NCBI RefSeq assembly: GCF_028023875.1
Contig: NZ_JAQIPB010000006.1
Span: 1-64,000, forward strand
Direction: 5' to 3'
DNA length: 64,000 nt
Source of the DNA: Xenophilus arseniciresistens
Lineage (GTDB): Bacteria; Pseudomonadota; Gammaproteobacteria; Burkholderiales; Burkholderiaceae_C
Part shown: one piece after another, positions 46,306-56,100 of the stretch
Position numbering within the stretch: the stretch's first letter is position 1
How the letters are laid out: every line of letters begins with the position of its first letter
Translations under genes and position numbers: made by a program
Notes under the pieces: generated by a model
What the model was told of the DNA's origin: nothing
The model's database searches: none
The model's input: only the letters and a program-made list of their open reading frames with translations

Positions 46306-49300
46306 TCAGTGCGCCGCCGCCGGTTCGGGCGCGGCGTCGTCCTTGTGGCGCCCGAAGAGCGAACGGACGATGAGGTAGAACAGCGGCACGAAGAAGATGG
46401 CCAGCACGGTGCCGGTGACCACGCCGCCGATCACGCCGGTGCCGATGGCATGCTGGCTGCCGGAGCCCGCGCCGGACGCGATGGTCAGCGGGATCACGCC
46501 GGCGCCGAAGGCCAGCGAGGTCATCAGGATCGGGCGCAGGCGCAGCTTGGCAGCCTGCAGCGTGGCGTCCCACAGCTTCAGCCCGCGGCGCTCGCCGTCG
46601 GCGGCGAATTCCACGATCAGGATCGCGTTTTTGGCCGCCAGGCCCATGGTCGTGAGCAGGCCCACCTGGAAGAAGATGTCGTTGTTCAGCCCTCGCAGGT
46701 TGGCCGCGACCAGCGCGCCCACGATGCCCAGCGGCACCACCAGCAGCACCGAGATCGGGATGGTCCAGCTTTCATACAGCGCGGCCAGCGCCAGGAAGAC
46801 CACCAGCAGCGAAATCAGGTACAGCGCCAGGGCCTGGCCCGAGGCCAGCTTCTCCTGGTAGGACAGGCCCGTCCAGGCGCCGCGCACGGTGTCGGGCAGC
46901 TCGGCCACGTACTGCTCGATGCGCTGCAGCGCCTCGCCCGAGCTGAAGCCCGGCGCGGCCTCGCCCTGGATGTTGAAGGAGGGCATGCCGTTGTAGCGGT
47001 ACAGGGCCGAGGGGCCGTAGGTCCAGTAGGTGTTGGCGATGGTGGAGAAGGGCGCCATCGCGCCGTCGCCGGTGCGCAGGCTCCACAGGCCGATGTCCTC
47101 GGGGTTCATGCGGTAGGGCGCATCGGCCTGCAGGTACACGCTCTTGACGCGTTCGCGGTCGATGAAGTCGCCGATGTAGACGCTGCCGATGGTGGAGCTG
47201 AGCAGGGTGTTGATCTGCGCCTGCGCGATGCCCAGCGCGCCGGCCTTGGCGCGGTCGATGTCCACCTGCAGCTGCGGCTGGTCTTCCAGGCCCGAGAAGC
47301 GCATCTGGCGCAGGTCCTGGTCGGCGCGGGCGCGGGCCAGCAGCTTGTCGCGCAGGGCGAGGAACTCGTCGCGCGGCAGGCTGGCGGTGTTCTGCAATTG
47401 CAGGTCGAAGCCGGCCGAGTTGCCCAGACCCGAGACGGCAGGCGGCACGATGACGGTGATCAGCCGCGCCACCGGGTCGTTGGCCAGCGCCCGGCGCGCC
47501 CGCTCGCGGATGGCGAACACGCTGTTGTCGGCGCCGGGCCGGTCGGCCCAGTCCTTGAGCTTGACGAAGGCCTGGCCCAGGTTCTGGCCCGAGCCGGCGC
47601 TGCTGAAGCCCGGCGAGGTGAACACGCCGTCGACGCTGGCCGCTTCCTGCTCGCGGAAATAGGTGCTGATGCGCTGCGCCACGGCGCGCGTCTGCTCCAG
47701 CGTCGCGCCTTCGGGCAGGCTGTAGTTGACGATGATGGAGCCCTGGTCCTCGTCGGGCAGGAAGCCCGTGGGCGTCTTCATGAACATCATGACCATGCCG
47801 CCGCAGATCAGGACGTAGATGCCCATGAACAGGGCGCGCCGCGGCAGGCGCTTGCGCAGGCTGCCGTCGTAGCGCTCCACCTGCCGGTCGAAGAAGCGGT
47901 TGAACCAGCCAAAGAAGCCCGTGGTCTTCTTCTCGTGCCCCGCGGCGTGCTGCTTGAGCAGCGTGGCGCACAGCGCGGGCGTGAGCACCAGCGCCACGAT
48001 CACCGAGAGCACCATGGCCGAGACGACGGTGATGGAGAACTGGCGGTAGATGATGCCGGTGGCGCCGCCGAAGAAGGCCATGGGCAGGAACACGGCCGAC
48101 AGCACCACGCCGATGCCGATCAGCGCGCCGGTGATTTCGCCCATGGACTTGCGCGTCGCCTCCTTGGGCGGGAGGTGCTCCTCTTCCATGATGCGCTCGA
48201 CGTTCTCCACCACCACGATGGCGTCGTCCACCAGCAGGCCGATGGCCAGCACCATGCCGAACATGGTGAGCATGTTGATCGAATAGCCGAAGACCGACAG
48301 CACGCCGAAGGTGCCCAGCAGCACCACGGGCACGGCAATGGCCGGAATCAGCGTGGCGCGCCAGTTCTGCAGGAACAGGAACATCACCAGCACCACCAGC
48401 ACGATGCCCTCGATCAGCGTCTTGACCACGTCGCCGATGGCCTGCTCCACGAAGGGCGTGCTGTCCACCGGGTAGAACACCTCCACGCCGGGCGGGAAGG
48501 CGCCGCGCATCTGCTCCACCTGGGTCTTCACGGCAGCGATGGATTCGAGCGCGTTGGCATCGGGCGCCAGCCGCACGGCGATGCCCGAGGCCGGATGGCC
48601 GTTGAAGTTGCCGCTGAAGGTGTAGTTGGCCGAACCCAGCTCCACGCGCGCCACGTCCTTGAGCTGCACCAGCGAGCCGTCGGGGTTGCTGCGCAGCAGG
48701 ATGGCCTGGAATTCCTCGGCCGTGCGCAGGCGCGACTGCGCGTTGACCACCGCGTTGAGCTGCTGGCCCGGCGGCGCCGGCTGGTCGCCGATCTGGCCGG
48801 CCGCCAGCTGCACGTTCTGCGCCTGGATGGCGGCCTGCACGTCCGAAGGCGTGAGCGCGTAGCTGCGCAGCTTGAACGGGTCCAGCCAGATGCGCATGGC
48901 GTACTGGCCGCCGATGACCTGCACCTCGCCCACGCCGTTGACGCGGCTGATCACGTCCTGCAGATCGCTGACCAGGAAATCGGCCACGTCGCCCGGCGTC
49001 ATGCGGCCGGTGGTGTCGTACAGCGTCACGAACAGGTCGGTGGCCACGCCGGCCTTGCGCACCGTCACGCCCTGTTCCTGCACTGCCGTGGGCAGCCGCC
49101 GCGTGGCCTGCTGCACGCGGTTCTGCACCTGCGTCTGCGCGGTGTCGGGGTCGGTGCCGGGCTGGAAGCTCACCAGGATCTGCACGCGGCCCGAGGAGTC
49201 GCTGCGCGCCGTCATGTAGAGGTAGCCGTCCAGGCCCGTGAGCTGCTGCTCGATCACCTGCGTGACGCTGTTCTCCAGCGTCTGCGCATTGGCGCCCGGG

Positions 49301-49449
49301 TAGTAGGCAAAGATGCTGACCGAAGGCGGCGCCACCGTCGGGTAGCGCGTGAGCGGCAGCAGGTGGATGGCCAGCGCGCCGGCCAGCATGATCGTGATGG
49401 CGATGACCCAGGCGAAGATGGGCCGGTCGATGAAGTAGCGGGAAATCAT
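46306..49449 (-). CDS. RND (HAE1) multidrug efflux transporter, AcrB/MexB type
   Basis: This 1047-residue proton-driven inner-membrane pump has the 12-helix layout with two large periplasmic loops. It starts ISRYFIDRPIFAWVIAI, has the proton-relay Asp-Asp pair in GLLVDDAIVVVENVE (helix 4) and the family phrases PTGFLPDEDQG and VGLLTTMGLAAKNAILIVEF. Length matches AcrB. It works with the adaptor encoded 10 bases upstream and an outer-membrane channel that is not in the operon, so it must borrow a TolC/OprM-type protein. No TetR or MarR repressor gene adjoins. Confidence 0.95.
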   Translation of the reverse strand: MISRYFIDRPIFAWVIAITIMLAGALAIHLLPLTRYPTVAPPSVSIFAYYPGANAQTLENSVTQVIEQQLTGLDGYLYMTARSDSSGRVQILVSFQPGTDPDTAQTQVQNRVQQATRRLPTAVQEQGVTVRKAGVATDLFVTLYDTTGRMTPGDVADFLVSDLQDVISRVNGVGEVQVIGGQYAMRIWLDPFKLRSYALTPSDVQAAIQAQNVQLAAGQIGDQPAPPGQQLNAVVNAQSRLRTAEEFQAILLRSNPDGSLVQLKDVARVELGSANYTFSGNFNGHPASGIAVRLAPDANALESIAAVKTQVEQMRGAFPPGVEVFYPVDSTPFVEQAIGDVVKTLIEGIVLVVLVMFLFLQNWRATLIPAIAVPVVLLGTFGVLSVFGYSINMLTMFGMVLAIGLLVDDAIVVVENVERIMEEEHLPPKEATRKSMGEITGALIGIGVVLSAVFLPMAFFGGATGIIYRQFSITVVSAMVLSVIVALVLTPALCATLLKQHAAGHEKKTTGFFGWFNRFFDRQVERYDGSLRKRLPRRALFMGIYVLICGGMVMMFMKTPTGFLPDEDQGSIIVNYSLPEGATLEQTRAVAQRISTYFREQEAASVDGVFTSPGFSSAGSGQNLGQAFVKLKDWADRPGADNSVFAIRERARRALANDPVARLITVIVPPAVSGLGNSAGFDLQLQNTASLPRDEFLALRDKLLARARADQDLRQMRFSGLEDQPQLQVDIDRAKAGALGIAQAQINTLLSSTIGSVYIGDFIDRERVKSVYLQADAPYRMNPEDIGLWSLRTGDGAMAPFSTIANTYWTYGPSALYRYNGMPSFNIQGEAAPGFSSGEALQRIEQYVAELPDTVRGAWTGLSYQEKLASGQALALYLISLLVVFLALAALYESWTIPISVLLVVPLGIVGALVAANLRGLNNDIFFQVGLLTTMGLAAKNAILIVEFAADGERRGLKLWDATLQAAKLRLRPILMTSLAFGAGVIPLTIASGAGSGSQHAIGTGVIGGVVTGTVLAIFFVPLFYLIVRSLFGRHKDDAAPEPAAAH

Positions 49450-49459
49450 CGGCGGCGGA

Positions 49460-50689
49460 TCAGGGCTTGCGGGCGGCTTCGGCGGCGGTGCCCGTGGCGG
49501 CGCTGCTGGTGGCCGTGGGCGTGCTTGCAGCGCTGCTGTGCGGCGGCGCGGCGGCGGCCGGCGGTTCTTCCACCGGCTTGACGGTGGCGCCGGGCTGCAG
49601 GTTCTGGCCGCCGGCCATCACCAGGCGCTCGCCGGGCTTGAGGCCTTCGCTCACCAGCCACTGGTTGCCCACGGCACGCGCCACCACCACGGGGCGGACC
49701 TCCAGCTTGTTCTGGGCATTGACCAGGCGCGCCTGCGGGGTGCCGCGGCGGTCGCGCGAGAGGGTGGCCTGGGGCACCACGATGCCGTCGGGCGTGCTGC
49801 CCTCGGTGACCACGGCGCGCACGTACATGCCCGGCAGCAGCAGGCCTTCGGGATTCGGGAACCTGGCGCGCAGCGTGACCGAGCCGCTGCTCGGGTCCAC
49901 CGTCACCTCGGTCAGCTGGATGCGGCCCTCGTGGGCGTAGGTGCTGCCGTCTTCCAGGGTCAGCGACACGCGCTGGCCCGCCGCCTCGCGGCTGAGCTTG
50001 CCGGCCGCCAGCGCCTGGCGCAGGCGCAGTATTTCGGTGCTCGACTGCGAAATGTCGACATAGATCGGGTCGAGCTGAGAGATGGTCAGCAGCGGCGTGG
50101 CCTGGCCGGCGGCCACCAGCGCGCCCGGCGTCACGGCGCTGCGGCTGGTGTGGCCGGCGATGGGGGCCGTCACGCGCGTGTAGCGCAGGTTGATGCGCGC
50201 GGTCTCCAGCAGCGCCGACTGCACGCGCACCTGGGCCTGGGCCTGGCCGTAGGCGGCCTGGGCGTTGTCGTATTCCTGCTTGCTCACGCCGTTGTGGGCC
50301 AGCAGCGCCTTGTAGCGCTCGGCCAGCGCGCGCGTGGAATTGACCGTGGCCTGGGCGTTGGCCAGCGCACCTTCCTGCTGTGCCAGTGCAGCCTGGAAGG
50401 GGGCCGGATCGATTTCGTACAGCACCTGGCCGGCCTTGACCTGCGTGCCTTCGGTGAAGGGCTTCTGGCGGATGATGCCGCCCACCTGGGGCCGCACTTC
50501 GGCGGTCATGAAGGGGGCGGTGCGCCCCGGCAGCTCGGTACGCAGGGGCACGCTCTGCACCGCCAGCGTGCGCACGGTGACCTCGGGCACGGGCGGCGCG
50601 GCGGCGGGCTTGGGGGCTTCACGGCAGGCGCCCAGCAGGCCCACGGCACAGAACAGGGCCGCCAGGGCCGGATATCGAGTGACTGTCAA
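49460..50689 (-). CDS. RND periplasmic adaptor lipoprotein (AcrA/MexA type)
   Basis: This 409-residue protein has a lipoprotein signal (VGLLGAC), then the lipoyl-like half-motif FMTAEVRPQVGGII, a helical hairpin (about 95-160) and beta-barrel domains ending in the family's GLKPGERLVMAGGQNLQPG. A low-complexity Ala/Thr/Ser tail follows. It links the pump to the outer-membrane channel. The TTG start at 50689 has AAGGA six bases ahead and places the signal directly at the N-terminus; the frame stays open upstream into the imuA promoter region. It is translated just before the pump gene. Confidence 0.92.
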   Translation of the reverse strand: MTVTRYPALAALFCAVGLLGACREAPKPAAAPPVPEVTVRTLAVQSVPLRTELPGRTAPFMTAEVRPQVGGIIRQKPFTEGTQVKAGQVLYEIDPAPFQAALAQQEGALANAQATVNSTRALAERYKALLAHNGVSKQEYDNAQAAYGQAQAQVRVQSALLETARINLRYTRVTAPIAGHTSRSAVTPGALVAAGQATPLLTISQLDPIYVDISQSSTEILRLRQALAAGKLSREAAGQRVSLTLEDGSTYAHEGRIQLTEVTVDPSSGSVTLRARFPNPEGLLLPGMYVRAVVTEGSTPDGIVVPQATLSRDRRGTPQARLVNAQNKLEVRPVVVARAVGNQWLVSEGLKPGERLVMAGGQNLQPGATVKPVEEPPAAAAPPHSSAASTPTATSSAATGTAAEAARKP

Positions 50690-50892
50690 AGGTCGTCCTT
50701 GGAGGGCCGGGCCGCGGCATGGGGCATGGACAGCGGCCAGATCAAATTCAGCAATCCCGTCATCAGGCATGCACTGTGTGATGTACATCCTTGACGAGCC
50801 TGGGTGTTAGGCAAAAAGAGTGCCTTGTATGCACCGAAGTTTCTTCTAGCGTAAAGGGATTGTGTGAACGGCAAGCAAAGTTTTCCGAGCGT

Positions 50893-50906
50893 TTGAACAA
50901 GTTCAA
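50893..50906. promoter_or_regulatory. Inverted repeat TTGAAC-AA-GTTCAA upstream of imuA
   Basis: A perfect 6-base inverted repeat with a 2-base centre lies 22 bases ahead of the LexA box. It resembles, but does not match, GAAC-N4-GTTC LexA sites of other phyla. It may bind an unknown regulator or be a chance repeat. It also lies upstream of the divergent efflux adaptor gene. Confidence 0.35.
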
Positions 50907-50925
50907 GCGCACAGCAAAGGTCAAA

Positions 50926-50945
50926 TACTGTATAAATAACCAGTC
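50926..50945. promoter_or_regulatory. LexA box of the imuA-imuB-dnaE2 operon
   Basis: TACTGTATAAATAACCAGTC matches the CTG-N10-CAG consensus of proteobacterial LexA, with an A/T-rich centre (TATAAATAAC). It ends 13 bases before the imuA start, so a bound repressor would block the promoter. It is unusually AT-rich for this genome, as expected of a functional site. Confidence 0.92.
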
Positions 50946-50958
50946 TTTGAGCTTTGCC

Positions 50959-51804
50959 ATGTCTTCCTCTGCCTTGCATGCCGTGTCTGCCGTGGACCCT
51001 GCCGCCTTTCGCGAGCAGGGCATCTGGCGTGCGGATGAGCTGGACGGCAGCAGCGAGGCCGCCTGCAGCACCGGCCATGCGGCACTGGACGCCGAACTGC
51101 CCGGCGGCGGCTGGCCGCTGGGCGCGCTCACCGAACTGCTGCAGAGCGAGCCGACGCAGCCGCTGTGGCCCCTGTTGCTGCCGGCGCTGGCGCTCACCGT
51201 GGCGCAGCGCCCCAGCGCGCGGGTGGTGCTGGTGGCGCCGCCCCTGCCTCCTTTCGGCCCGGCCCTGGCGGCCGGCGGGTTGCCCTCGGCCGCGCTGTTG
51301 TGCGTGCAGGCCCAGGCGGCGGCCGAGCGCCTGTGGGCCAGCGAGCAGGCCCTGCGTTGTGCCGACGTGGGCGCGGTGCTGGTGTGGCTGCCGCAGTCGC
51401 GCGTGGCCGATCTGCGCCGGCTGCAGCTGGCTGCCGCACGCCAGGGCGGGCTGCTGTTCGCACTGCGGCCTTCCAGCCAGGCGCAGCAGGCATCGCCGGC
51501 CCGGCTGCGGCTGGCGATGGAGCTGCTGCCGGCGCCAGCGGATGCGCCGGCCCTGATGTCGCTGCAGCTGCTCAAGCGGCGCGGCCCGCCCGCCGTGCGG
51601 CCCGTGCAGGTGCCGGCGCAGCCGCTGCCGCTGCAAGCCCTGCTGGCCGCTGCGCACGCACGTCGGCAGGTGCTTGCGCCTTCAGGTGCGGCAGCGGCGC
51701 CTGTGGCGGGCGCGCGCGTGCTGTCGTGGCCGGGTGCGCGCGGGGCCGGGCCTTCATCTTCCACCGGCCATGCACTGGATCGCCCTTCACTGGTCGGCGC
51801 CTGA
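50959..51804 (+). CDS. imuA: ImuA, RecA/SulA-like translesion accessory protein
   Basis: This 281-residue protein belongs to the ImuA (SulA-like) family of the mutasome. GIWRADELDG, LDAELPGGGWPLGALTELLQ (a RecA-core-like entry with no Walker A motif) and LLALRPSSQ-type strands are visible. ImuA is thought to bind RecA and assist ImuB and DnaE2 in error-prone bypass of damaged bases. The ATG lies just after the LexA box. The end overlaps imuB by 35 bases, so the three genes are tightly coupled. The second half is poorly conserved and alanine-rich. Confidence 0.9.
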   Translation: MSSSALHAVSAVDPAAFREQGIWRADELDGSSEAACSTGHAALDAELPGGGWPLGALTELLQSEPTQPLWPLLLPALALTVAQRPSARVVLVAPPLPPFGPALAAGGLPSAALLCVQAQAAAERLWASEQALRCADVGAVLVWLPQSRVADLRRLQLAAARQGGLLFALRPSSQAQQASPARLRLAMELLPAPADAPALMSLQLLKRRGPPAVRPVQVPAQPLPLQALLAAAHARRQVLAPSGAAAAPVAGARVLSWPGARGAGPSSSTGHALDRPSLVGA

Positions 51805-53191
51805 GGCCGCGGTCGGCACCCCGCCCGCCGTGGCCCGCGACGCCGAGCTGCCCGATGCCCAGGCCCTGGGCTGGTGGGCGCTGCAGTTCACGCCGCATGT
51901 GGCCTGGTGCGAAGAGGCCCTGATGCTGGAGGTGTCGGCCTGCGAGCGCCTGTGGGGCGGGCGGCAGGCGCTGATGCGCCAGATGGCCGCCGACGCGCCC
52001 GAAGGCCTGCGCCCGCGCCAGGCGCAGGGCGCCAGCAGCCTGGTGGCGCTGGCCCGGCTGCGCCTGTACTGCGAAGGCCAGCAGCCGCCTGCGCGCCTGC
52101 CCCATGCGCTGCCGCTGCGGACGCTGGACGCCGCCCGGCCGCACCTGAACGTGCTGGCCCGCCTGGGCTGCCAGACCTGGGGCGACGTGGCGGCGCTGCC
52201 GCGCGCGGGCGTGGTGCGGCGCTTTGGCGCCGAACTGCGCGAAGCGCTGGATGTGGCCTGGGGCCTGCGGCCCGATCGGCTGCCCTGGCTGAGCGTGCCC
52301 GAGACCTTCGACCAGAAGGCCGAGCTGCCGGCGTTGGCGACCTCGGGGCCCGAGCTGCTGTGGTCGGCCCAGCGCCTGATGAGCGCGCTGCGGCTGTGGC
52401 TGCAGGCCCGCCAGCGCGGCGTGCTGGCCTTCGAGCTGGAATGGACGCTGGACCTCAAGCGCCTGCAGGGCGTGGACCTGCCACGCACGCAGCATCTCTT
52501 GGTGCGCACCGCTGAACCCACGCAGGACATGGCCCATCTGCGCCGCCTGCTGGCCGAGCGCCTGGCGCTGGTGACGCTGCTGGCGCCCACGGGCTGGCTG
52601 CGCCTGCGTTCCATCGAGACGGCACCCTGGGGCGGCGCCGCACGCAGTCTGCTGCCGCCGCGCCACTTGCCGGCCAGGGACGGCAAGGCCCAGGAGGCCG
52701 GGCAGCCGGGGGCCGGCGAGCCCTTGCACCAGCTGGTCGAGAAACTCAGCGCCCGGCTGGGCCCGCAGGCGGTGCAGGTGCCCGTGCCGCAGGCCGATCA
52801 CCGGCCCGAACGCATGCAGCGCTGGGCCCCGGCGGTGCACTCTGCCGGCCCCGGCACCCCCTGCGCCGCCCCCGAGGCCAGCACGCCCATCAGTGCCTTG
52901 CTGCCAACCTGGCTGCTGCCCGAGCCGCTGCCGCTAGACGTGCGCGACGGCAGGCCGCACTACCACGGCCAGCTCAAGACGCTGGTGGGGCCGCAACGCC
53001 TGGAAGGCGATGGCTGGTGGGAGCCGCGGGAAGAGGGGGCCGATGCCCAGGCACCGGGCGCGGCCGTGGCGCGCGACTACTACATCGCGCGCAGCCCGCA
53101 GGCCGGCCTGGTCTGGATCTACCGCGAGCGCACGACGCTGCACGGCGCCGGGCAGGTGCCGCGCTGGTTTCTGCAGGGCCTGTATGCCTGA
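51770..53191 (+). CDS. imuB: ImuB, catalytically inactive Y-family polymerase-like protein
   Basis: This 473-residue protein has the Y-family fold, but the start MHWIALHWSAPEA lacks the DVD/SxE acidic triad needed for catalysis. This is the known state of ImuB, which acts as a hub joining the beta clamp, ImuA and DnaE2. CERLWGGRQALMRQM and LARLGCQTWGDVAALPRAG (the helix-hairpin-helix-like thumb) are recognisable. The C-terminal region ends DYYIARSPQAGLVWIYRER, which is characteristic. It overlaps dnaE2 by 8 bases. Confidence 0.9.
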   Translation: MHWIALHWSAPEAAVGTPPAVARDAELPDAQALGWWALQFTPHVAWCEEALMLEVSACERLWGGRQALMRQMAADAPEGLRPRQAQGASSLVALARLRLYCEGQQPPARLPHALPLRTLDAARPHLNVLARLGCQTWGDVAALPRAGVVRRFGAELREALDVAWGLRPDRLPWLSVPETFDQKAELPALATSGPELLWSAQRLMSALRLWLQARQRGVLAFELEWTLDLKRLQGVDLPRTQHLLVRTAEPTQDMAHLRRLLAERLALVTLLAPTGWLRLRSIETAPWGGAARSLLPPRHLPARDGKAQEAGQPGAGEPLHQLVEKLSARLGPQAVQVPVPQADHRPERMQRWAPAVHSAGPGTPCAAPEASTPISALLPTWLLPEPLPLDVRDGRPHYHGQLKTLVGPQRLEGDGWWEPREEGADAQAPGAAVARDYYIARSPQAGLVWIYRERTTLHGAGQVPRWFLQGLYA

Positions 53192-56100
53192 CCTGAGCGC
53201 CAAGGAAGAGGCGGCGCGCCACGGGCGTCGCAGCACGCTGCCGCAAGCGCTGCCGCCAGGCCCGCAGCGCCCGGGCCTGCCCGCCTACACCGAGCTGCAT
53301 GCCATCACGAACTTCAGCTTCCAGCGTGGCGCCTCGCACCCGGAAGAGCTGGCGGTGCATGCCTGGTCCAGAGGCTATTGCGGGCTGGCCATCACCGACG
53401 AATGCTCGGTGGCAGGCGTGGTGCGCGCCATGGTGGGTTTGAAGGAATTCATCGAAGATCTGGATGAGCTGGAGCGCAAGGAGCCCGAACGCCCCAAACT
53501 GCCGCGCAACCCCGACTTCAGGCTGCTCTACGGCAGCGAGTTCCGCCTGGAGCGCTACACGCTCGTGGCCCTGGCGCGCGACCTGAAGAGCTGGGGCCAG
53601 TTGTGCGAGACGATCACCGCCGCGCGCACGCAGGACGAGGTGCAAAAGGGCCGGTACCAGCTCGAAGGCGGCCTGGCGGCGCTTGCGGCCTTGCGCGACT
53701 GCGAGTTGCTGTTCGTGCCGCACCGGCACAGCGGTGCGCCCATCGACATCGACACGCTGGTGGCCGACCTGCGCGCCGTGGCCGAACAGGTGGTGCCGCC
53801 CGCCGACCCGGCCCAGCCCGATGAGGAGGCTCCGCCCGGTCTGTGGCTGGCCGTGGAACTGCACCACGAGCTGGATGACGACCTCTGGCTGGCCGCCCTG
53901 CAGCAGGCCGGCGAGCGCAGCGGCGTGCCCTGCGTGGCCGCGGGCGGCGTGCGCATGCATGTGCGCTCGCGCAAGCCGCTGCTGGACGTGCTCACGGCCG
54001 TGGACCTGGGGCGCCCGGTGGCCGAATGCGGCCTGGCGCGCGCGGCCAATGCCGAGCGCCATCTGCGCTCGCGCATGCGGCTGGCGCGCACCTACCCGGC
54101 GCAGCTGCTGGCGCGCACGATGCAGGTGCGCGCGCGCTGCGGCTTCTCCCTGGAAGCGCTGCGCAAGCATTACCAGTACCCGCTGGAGCTGGTCGAGCCC
54201 AACGAAACGGCCGCGCAGACCCTGCGGCGCAAAACCTGGGCCGGCGCGCAGCAGCGCTACCCGGGCGGCGTACCCGAGTCCGTGCAGGTGCAGGTCCGGC
54301 GCGAACTCGACCTGATCATCGAGCTGGGCTACGAGATGTTCTTCCTGACGGTGGAAGACATCGTCGCCTTTGCCAGGGAAAAGAAGATCCTCTGCCAGGG
54401 CCGCGGCTCCTCGGCCAATTCCGCGGTCTGCTACTGCCTGGGCATCACGGCGCTCGCGCCCGATGACGCCAACCTGCTGTTCGAGCGCTTCCTCAGCCGC
54501 GAGCGCAAGGAGCCGCCCGACATCGACGTCGATTTCGAGCATCAGCGGCGCGAGGAGGTCATTCAATACATCTACGGCAAGTACGGCCGCGAGCGCGCGG
54601 CCATTGCGGCCGTGGTCATCGCCTGGCGCACGCGCAGTGCCATCCGCGACGTGGGCAAGGCCCTGGGCGTGGATGCGCGGCTGATCGACGCCTTCGCCAA
54701 GGACCACCACTGGTTCGATTCGCTCGGGCCTGGCCAGGAGGCGTCGGCGCAGAGCGTCATGACGGAAGGCGTGATCGCCAGCCTGCAGCAGGCCATGGAC
54801 AAGTCCGGCGCGGTGGCGCCGCCGCACAAGCTGCACCTGTGGGTGGAGCTGGCGCGCACGCTGCGCGGCTTTCCGCGCCACCTGAGCCAGCATGTGGGCG
54901 GCTTCGTGCTCACCGAAGGCCGGCTCACCAGCCTGGTGCCGGTGGAGAACGCTTCCATGAAGGACCGTTCGGTGATCCAGTGGGACAAGGACGACCTCGA
55001 GGCCATGGGCATGCTCAAGGTCGACGTGCTGGCGCTGGGCATGCTCAGCGCCATCCGGCGCGCGCTGCGCTTCATGAACGACTGGCGCGGCACGCAGTGC
55101 GAAATGCACCAGTTGCCCAACGACGACGAAGCCACCTACGACATGATCTGCGCGGCCGACACCATCGGCGTGTTCCAGATCGAGAGCCGGGCCCAGATGT
55201 CCATGCTGCCGCGCCTGCGCCCGCGCTGCTACTACGACCTGGTGGTGGAGGTGGCCATCGTGCGGCCCGGTCCCATCCATGGCGGCATGGTGCATCCGTA
55301 CCTCAAGCAGCGCGAGCGGCAGCGGCGTGGGGACCCGATCGTGCTGGCCAAGGAAGAACTCGACGATGCGCTGGGCCGCACCCTGGGCGTGCCCATCTTC
55401 CAGGAACAGGTGATGCAGATCGCGATGATCGCGGCCGGCTTCACGGCTGACGAGGCCGACCGCCTGCGCCGCGCCATGGCGGCCTGGAAGAAGAAAGGCG
55501 GCATCGACAGGTTTCACGACCAACTGGTCGAAGGCATGGTGGCGCGCGACTACGACCGCGCCTTCGCCGAAGCCATCTTCAAGCAGTGCGAAGGCTTCGG
55601 CGAATACGGCTTTCCCGAAAGCCACGCGGCCAGCTTTGCCTTGCTGGTCACGGTGAGTGCCTGGCTCAAGTGCCACGAGCCGGCCTGCTTCCTCGCGGCG
55701 CTGCTCGATTCGCAGCCCATGGGCTTCTACACGCCTTCGCAACTGGTGCAGGACGCGCGCCGCCATGGCGTGCAGGTGAGGCCCGTGGACGTGATGGCCA
55801 GCGAATGGGACAGCACGCTGGAGCCGCGCACACCGGGCTTCGAGTCACCCCAGCTCGAGCCCCGCCATGCCGCGCGTCAGGGCCGCCAGCAAGGGCGCGG
55901 CCAGCCGGCGGTGCGCCTGGGCCTGTCGCGCATCGAGGGCCTGAGCCAGGCTGGCGCCCAGCGCCTGATCGAGGCCCGCGCCCAGCAGCCTTTTTGCAGC
56001 GTCGAAGACCTGGCGCTGCGCGCGGCGCTGGACAGCCGCGACATGGCGGCGCTGGCCGGCGCCGAGGCCCTGCGCGCACTGGCCGGCCATCGGCGCCAGC

